A DNA stretch of 64,000 nucleotides from the NCBI GenBank assembly GCA_046594915.1, contig JBKJRC010000013.1, positions 1 to 64,000 of the forward strand. The letters run 5' to 3'. The DNA comes from Methylotenera_A sp046594915 (GTDB taxonomy: Bacteria > Pseudomonadota > Gammaproteobacteria > Burkholderiales > Methylophilaceae). Every line of letters begins with the position of its first letter. Position 1 is the first letter of the stretch. Shown in pieces: positions 59,235 through 64,000 of the stretch. The translations under genes and the position numbers were made by a program. The notes under the pieces are model-generated. The model was not told the DNA's origin and did no database searches. It saw nothing but the letters and a program-made list of their open reading frames with translations.

Positions 59235-61829
59235 ATGTTCAAGCACATGAATATGCTCACACACATGAATTCAGGCGCAAGCAGATTTTTGCTTGTGGCA
59301 CTCGCCTATTTTATAACGGCTAAACTCGGCTTAATGGTGCCGTATAAAGAATCGGTTGCGACCTTAATCTGGTTGCCGACAGGTATTGCTGTCGGTGCAA
59401 TCATGCGCTTAGGCAAAATCAGCCTACCTGCTATTTTTGTAGCTGCTCTCTTTGTTAACCTGTCCGTTGGATTATCCTTTGTGGCCGCAATAGGTATTGC
59501 ATGCGGCAATACCGCTGCGCCTTTGTTAACCGCTTATTTGTTGCAAAAATTTCACTTTAATCACGCTTTAATTAAACAACGCGATATTGGTTTAATGCTC
59601 GGCATGGCCACTTTGGGCATGTTGATTTCAGCCATTGGCGGCACGCTGTCTTTATGGTTAAGTGGCTCAATTTCGTCAGATCATTTAACCAGAATATGGT
59701 TTGTGTGGTGGGCAGGCGACACGATAGGTGTATTGCTGGCGCTGCCTTTGGTGCTTAATATCCGCAAACAAAACCTGCACATCAGCATGCGTCAACTGTA
59801 TCAATTAATGGTTTGGGTTATTTTATTTGTATTGTGCGAACTATTGATTTCTGCGTTGGTACCCAGCTTAGATAAACAATTCGTGTTGTCACTATTTTTA
59901 ATATTGCCTGCACTAGTTTGGGCTACGATGAATTTTGGTATTGTGGGTGGCTCGCTGGCGGTAATTGTGTTATCTGTTGTTGGCGTAATAATCGCCTCAT
60001 ACGGTAATGGCTCTTTTTATAGCATTGAGGCAGGCGAAGGCACCTTTTCGCTATGGATGTTTATGGTCACTCTGGTGGTCATTATGTTAATGATTTCAGT
60101 ATTACAATCGGAACGCAATTCAGTAGAGGCGGCTTTACGCAACAAATCTAAACAACTGCGCGCGGTGATTGATGGCGCTTTAGACGGCATTATCACCATT
60201 GACCAAAGCGGTGCTTTGGTCGAATTTAACCCCGCGGCAGAGCGTATTTTTGGCTACACAAAACAGCAGGTAATTGGTAAAAAGTTGTCCGATATGATTA
60301 TTCCGCCCAATTCACGGCATGCACACAATACTAAACATCGTGAGTTTGTATTAACGGGCAAAAAACATATTTTTGATAAACGTATCGAACTAACTGCCAT
60401 GCGCGCGGATGGCTCTGAGTTTCCTGTGGAGTTAACCATTACTTCGTTACAACAAGATGGCGCATCTTTGGTCACTGGATTTATTCGCGATATTTCCCAA
60501 CAGAAAAAAGCCCAGCAGGAAATTGAAAATTTCGCCTACTACGATACGCTGACTGGCCTGCCCAATCGTCGCTTATTAATCGACCGCTTTCAGCGCGCGT
60601 CAGTCAGCAGCAAGCGTTCAAAAACCCATTGCGCACTAATTTTCGCCGATTTAGATCACTTTAAGCTGTTAAACGATACCAAAGGCCATAATGCAGGCGA
60701 CCTTTTATTGATTGAAGTGGCTAATCGGATTCAGCAAACCGTCAGGGCGGGTGACACGGTTGCACGTTTAAGTGGCGATGAGTTTGTGGTTATTATCGAA
60801 AATTTGGATGGCTTAGCCAACATTGCTTACAGCCAAGCCACCGAAGTGGCGCAAAAGTTGCTGATGGAATTAAATAGAAGCTATCAATTAGATTTGTTTG
60901 AATTTAACACCACCGCCAGCCTTGGTGTGACTTTATTCGATGGCGATCAGTTTAGTTTTGAGGACCATTTAAGACATGCGGATACGGCCATGTATCAAGC
61001 CAAAACCGCAGGACGCAATACATTTCGCTTTTATGATGAATTAACACTGGAAAATGTTGAACGCAGTTTTGCGTTAGAATCTGCCCTGCATTCTGCGTTG
61101 CAAAATGCAGAGTTTTATGTGCTTTATCAGAGCATTGTTCATGCAGAGCAAGAAATTATTGCGGCCGAAGTATTGTTAAGATGGGATCATCCAACATTGG
61201 GTCTGATTGGCCCAGACGAATTTATTCCAATTGCAGAGAAAAATAACCACTTTATTAAAATTGGGCATTGGGTGCTGGAGCAAGCCTGCAAACAGCTTAA
61301 AACATGGGAAAGCTCAGCTAAATTAAGTAAAATCAGACTCTCGGTTAATATCAGCGCTAAACAATTTTTGTATGTCCATTTTATTCAAGAGTTGCGCGAT
61401 ATTATTACCAATACTGGTATTAACCCAGATTTTTTGAAACTGGAACTGACTGAAACCGCGGTGATTGATAATATTGACGATGTAATTAGCAAATTTAAGC
61501 TGCTCAAAACGCTTGGCGTGAGAATTGCGTTGGATGATTTTGGTATGGGCAATTCTTCATTGGTGTACTTGAAAAAACTGCCTGTGACACAGATTAAAAT
61601 CGATCGCTCATTTGTCAATGATATGCTGGCAGATTCGAATGATGCTGCCATCATACAAATGATTTTAGCGATTGGAAAAACCATTCAATGCAATATCGTT
61701 GCCCTAGGCATCGAAACCGTCGAACAATTTGAACTGCTGAAAGAATTTGGTTGCCATTATTTTCAGGGATACTATTTTAGCAAGCCGATTTCCGCTGATC
61801 AGTTTGAAAAAATAGTTGAATCTCATTAA
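59235..61829 (+). CDS. MASE1-PAS-GGDEF-EAL signalling protein
   Basis: An 864-residue membrane protein in cyclic di-GMP signalling. Order: MASE1 sensor with about eight helices (residues 17-290), PAS (about 305-425, GALDGIITIDQSGALVEFNPAAERIFGYT), GGDEF (about 432-590; signature SGDEF at 513-517), EAL (about 605-860). The EAL motif reads EVLLR; LKLELTETAVI, LDDFGMGNSS, KIDRSFVNDM and GIETVEQF carry the other catalytic positions, so phosphodiesterase activity is likely. It interrupts the trpE-trpG-trpD order, on the same strand, 60 bases before trpG. Confidence 0.93.
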   Translation: MFKHMNMLTHMNSGASRFLLVALAYFITAKLGLMVPYKESVATLIWLPTGIAVGAIMRLGKISLPAIFVAALFVNLSVGLSFVAAIGIACGNTAAPLLTAYLLQKFHFNHALIKQRDIGLMLGMATLGMLISAIGGTLSLWLSGSISSDHLTRIWFVWWAGDTIGVLLALPLVLNIRKQNLHISMRQLYQLMVWVILFVLCELLISALVPSLDKQFVLSLFLILPALVWATMNFGIVGGSLAVIVLSVVGVIIASYGNGSFYSIEAGEGTFSLWMFMVTLVVIMLMISVLQSERNSVEAALRNKSKQLRAVIDGALDGIITIDQSGALVEFNPAAERIFGYTKQQVIGKKLSDMIIPPNSRHAHNTKHREFVLTGKKHIFDKRIELTAMRADGSEFPVELTITSLQQDGASLVTGFIRDISQQKKAQQEIENFAYYDTLTGLPNRRLLIDRFQRASVSSKRSKTHCALIFADLDHFKLLNDTKGHNAGDLLLIEVANRIQQTVRAGDTVARLSGDEFVVIIENLDGLANIAYSQATEVAQKLLMELNRSYQLDLFEFNTTASLGVTLFDGDQFSFEDHLRHADTAMYQAKTAGRNTFRFYDELTLENVERSFALESALHSALQNAEFYVLYQSIVHAEQEIIAAEVLLRWDHPTLGLIGPDEFIPIAEKNNHFIKIGHWVLEQACKQLKTWESSAKLSKIRLSVNISAKQFLYVHFIQELRDIITNTGINPDFLKLELTETAVIDNIDDVISKFKLLKTLGVRIALDDFGMGNSSLVYLKKLPVTQIKIDRSFVNDMLADSNDAAIIQMILAIGKTIQCNIVALGIETVEQFELLKEFGCHYFQGYYFSKPISADQFEKIVESH

Positions 61830-61889
61830 AGTCGTTTAAGCTAACTAAAATTAAATACCGCATACTATTAACAGAATGATAAAGCCAAT

Positions 61890-62471
61890 ATGTTACTGAT
61901 GATCGATAACTACGATTCTTTTACTTACAACCTTGTTCAATATTTAGGCGAACTTGGGCAAGACGTGCAGGTTTATCGCAACGATGAAATTGATTTAGCC
62001 ACCATCAAAAAGTTAAATCCGCGTCATATCGTCATTTCACCAGGTCCATGCACACCAAACGAGGCAGGCATCAGTGTGCCGTTAATTCATGAATTTTCCG
62101 GCAAAATTCCCTTGCTGGGCGTCTGTTTAGGCCATCAAAGTATCGGCCAGGCGTTTGGCGGACGCATTATAAAAGCGCAAACCTTAATGCACGGTAAAAC
62201 ATCGCTTATTCATCACACCAATAGTGGTGTGTTTAAAGATTTACCTAATCCCTACACCGCAACGCGCTATCATTCGCTGGCAATTGAGTGTGCAACCATG
62301 CCAGATTGTTTGGAAATTACCGCATGGACGCAAGATGAAGACGGCAATTTTGGCGAAATCATGGGTGTAAAGCATAAAACCTTGTCTGTGGAAGGCGTGC
62401 AATTTCATCCAGAATCGGTATTAACTGAACACGGCCACGCGCTACTAGATAATTTTTTGAAGGCATATTGA
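61890..62471 (+). CDS. trpG: Anthranilate synthase component II (glutaminase)
   Basis: Class I glutamine amidotransferase, 193 residues, supplying ammonia to TrpE and probably (as pabA) to p-aminobenzoate synthesis. Catalytic C79 in LLGVCLGHQSIGQAFGG, and His/Glu in GVQFHPESVLTEHG. DNYDSFTYNLVQYLGELG is the typical start. Overlaps trpD by 4 bases. Confidence 0.97.
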   Translation: MLLMIDNYDSFTYNLVQYLGELGQDVQVYRNDEIDLATIKKLNPRHIVISPGPCTPNEAGISVPLIHEFSGKIPLLGVCLGHQSIGQAFGGRIIKAQTLMHGKTSLIHHTNSGVFKDLPNPYTATRYHSLAIECATMPDCLEITAWTQDEDGNFGEIMGVKHKTLSVEGVQFHPESVLTEHGHALLDNFLKAY

Positions 62472-63505
62472 GTGCAATGCCGCTAATACAATATAAACAG
62501 GCACTAGAGGTTATATTAACCCGTCAGGATTTAAGCCGCGCCGAGATGTTAAGCATTATGCAGCAAGTGATGCAGGGTGAACTTACGCCCGTGCAAATTG
62601 CTGGTTTCTTAATTGCCTTGCGCGCAAAAGGCGAAAGTGTCGATGAAATCACCGCCGCCGCAACCGTGATGCGCGAGTTATCCACCAAAGTCGACATCGA
62701 TGACAAAACTCACTTAATTGATACCTGCGGCACTGGCGGCGATGGCATTCAAACGTTTAATGTATCTACCGTTTCCGCTTTTGTAGCGGCGGCGGCGGGT
62801 GCAAAAGTTGCCAAACATGGCGGGCGCTCGGTTTCATCCACTTGTGGCAGTGCCGATGTGCTGGAAGCGCTTGGTGTGAACGTTAACTTAACGCCTGAAC
62901 AAGTGGCCAATTGCGTCAATACAATTGGCATTGGCTTTATGTTTGCGCCCAATCATCACAGCGCCATGAAATATTCTGCGCCCGTTAGGCGCGAATTGGG
63001 CGTACGCACCTTGTTTAATTTGCTTGGTCCGTTGACCAACCCAGCCAACGCTAAACGTCAAGTAATGGGTGTTTTTAAGCAAGAGTTAACCTTAACGCTG
63101 GCAAAAGTACTGCAAAATTTGGGCTCAGAACATGTTTTAGTGGTGCATGGCAAAGACGGCATGGATGAAATCTCTTTCACGGGCGATACGTTTGTGGCTG
63201 AATTAAAAAATGGTCAAATCAACCAATATAAACTTAACCCAACCCAATTTGGATTAGGTTTACACGAACTAAAAAGCATACAAGTACAAAATGCAGATGA
63301 ATCAAAAGCCATGATTTTGGCAGTACTTAACGGTCAAAAAGACGGTAAAAAAGGCGCTGCACGAGAAATTGTATTAATGAATGCAGGTGCAGCGATTTAC
63401 GTGGCTGGTTTGGCGGATAACTTGCAAGCAGGCATTGAAAAAGCCGGCTTAGTCATTGATAGCGGCCAAGCACTAGCCAAACTTGAGGCACTTAAATCTG
63501 TTTAA
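62468..63505 (+). CDS. trpD: Anthranilate phosphoribosyltransferase
   Basis: Second step of tryptophan synthesis, joining anthranilate to PRPP. It has 345 residues. PRPP motif IDTCGTGGDGIQTFNVST and AKHGGRSVSSTCGSADVLEALG, then RRELGVRTLFNLLGPLTNPA. I take the TTG at 62468, which overlaps the trpG stop and has GAAGG upstream; the ATG at 62477 (MPLIQYKQALE) is the alternative. Confidence 0.96.
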   Translation: MSAMPLIQYKQALEVILTRQDLSRAEMLSIMQQVMQGELTPVQIAGFLIALRAKGESVDEITAAATVMRELSTKVDIDDKTHLIDTCGTGGDGIQTFNVSTVSAFVAAAAGAKVAKHGGRSVSSTCGSADVLEALGVNVNLTPEQVANCVNTIGIGFMFAPNHHSAMKYSAPVRRELGVRTLFNLLGPLTNPANAKRQVMGVFKQELTLTLAKVLQNLGSEHVLVVHGKDGMDEISFTGDTFVAELKNGQINQYKLNPTQFGLGLHELKSIQVQNADESKAMILAVLNGQKDGKKGAAREIVLMNAGAAIYVAGLADNLQAGIEKAGLVIDSGQALAKLEALKSV

Positions 63506-63506
63506 T

Positions 63507-64000
63507 ATGTTGCTAGCTTCTCTAAAAAATATTAGTTATATATTCATATTGTTAGTAAGTGCTTGCTCACAAAATAACCCGTCTATTGAGTCAGATAGTG
63601 TTAAACAATCCGCAACAGCCGTTAAATCGCTAACACAGACATTGCAGTTAAAATCATTAGTTGATCATGCACCCAGTTTAACTAAAGATGAATTACCTGC
63701 AACAAGATTAACTGAACCTAATCTGCGTAAGGTTAATGCATTATTTCATGCCAAAATTAGTGATGTTCAGGTGGAGGATAGTGGCAAGGTGATTAAAATT
63801 CTGCCAGATGATAATCACGGTTCGCGTCACCAAAAATTTTTAGTCAAAATGGCAACTGGGCAGACTTTGTTGTTTGCGCATAATATTGATTTAGCAACAC
63901 GCATTGCCGATATTCAAATTGGTGATGCAATTAGCTTCCGCGGCGAATACGTCTACAACCCAAAAGGTGGCATCGTGCATTGGACACATCGCGACCCGCA
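63507..64000 (+). CDS. DUF3465 lipoprotein, partial (cut by window edge)
   Basis: Starts one base after the trpD stop and is open to the end of the window, at least 164 residues. Signal with lipobox LLVSAC (C19), a Ser/Thr-rich linker, then the DUF3465 signature HGSRHQKFLVKMATGQTLLFAHNID and ISFRGEYVYNPKGGIVHWTHRDP, an OB-like fold of unknown function. Its tight link to trpD suggests cotranscription. trpC, usual after trpD, would lie beyond the edge if present. Confidence 0.85.
   Translation, partial: MLLASLKNISYIFILLVSACSQNNPSIESDSVKQSATAVKSLTQTLQLKSLVDHAPSLTKDELPATRLTEPNLRKVNALFHAKISDVQVEDSGKVIKILPDDNHGSRHQKFLVKMATGQTLLFAHNIDLATRIADIQIGDAISFRGEYVYNPKGGIVHWTHRDP

Overview
The window looks like a chromosomal segment of a methylotrophic betaproteobacterium, most likely a Methylophilaceae member (Methylotenera/Methylophilus type). 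This rests on the gene families and their order (tol-pal/ruv/yebC, glnA-ntrBC, trpEGD), a pqqA peptide gene, a SoxYZ-like carrier of the kind linked to quinoprotein (methanol) dehydrogenases, and an AT-leaning base composition. No rRNA, tRNA or CRISPR array was seen. Genus-level placement is inference. || 1-18.1 kb, almost all on the minus strand: a LuxR-type regulator; queC and queE (7-deazaguanine synthesis); the envelope operon ybgC-tolQ-tolR-tolA-tolB-pal-cpoB; ruvB; a three-gene unit of TonB-dependent receptor, periplasmic binding protein and HAMP-GGDEF-EAL protein; a DUF4349 lipoprotein; then ruvA, ruvC, an unrecognised PD-(D/E)XK-like nuclease gene inserted in the ruv operon, and yebC. 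|| 18.07-26.23 kb: an 8.1-kb integrative mobilizable element bounded by a perfect 26-bp direct repeat that coincides with the first codons of yebC. It carries a tyrosine integrase, a C5-cytosine methyltransferase with a convergent PD-(D/E)XK restriction endonuclease, an acidic protein of unknown function, a candidate oriT, mobC, a relaxase, an unknown winged-helix-like protein and an AlpA/Xis-like regulator. Paired TTACACA motifs 11 bp apart lie near both ends and look like integrase arm sites. Insertion left yebC intact but replaced its leader; the original leader and a truncated start of yebC survive at the right end. || 26.4-36.2 kb: a CNNM/CorC-type membrane protein, a small MarR-controlled unit (MarR, SnoaL-like, EamA exporter), a CBS protein, solitary pqqA, YjbQ, the SoxYZ-like carrier, a VOC protein, an unknown protein, aspS, DUF502 and FmdB. 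|| 36.3-64 kb: a FecR-domain surface protein with a Gly/Asn repeat tract; ssb and a YajR-like transporter; uvrA; mtgA; aroE; a rhodanese; glnA with a sigma-54 promoter and two NtrC boxes; DUF4124; ntrB; ntrC; a mercury-resistance locus (merR divergent from merT-merP-merA); prfA and hemA; rpe, gph, trpE, a MASE1-PAS-GGDEF-EAL protein, trpG, trpD and a truncated DUF3465 lipoprotein gene running off the right edge. || The most notable points are the yebC-targeting mobilizable element with its swapped gene leader and arm sites, the nuclease inside the ruv operon, the solitary pqqA, and the marR promoter that carries its own operator and may produce a nearly leaderless mRNA.
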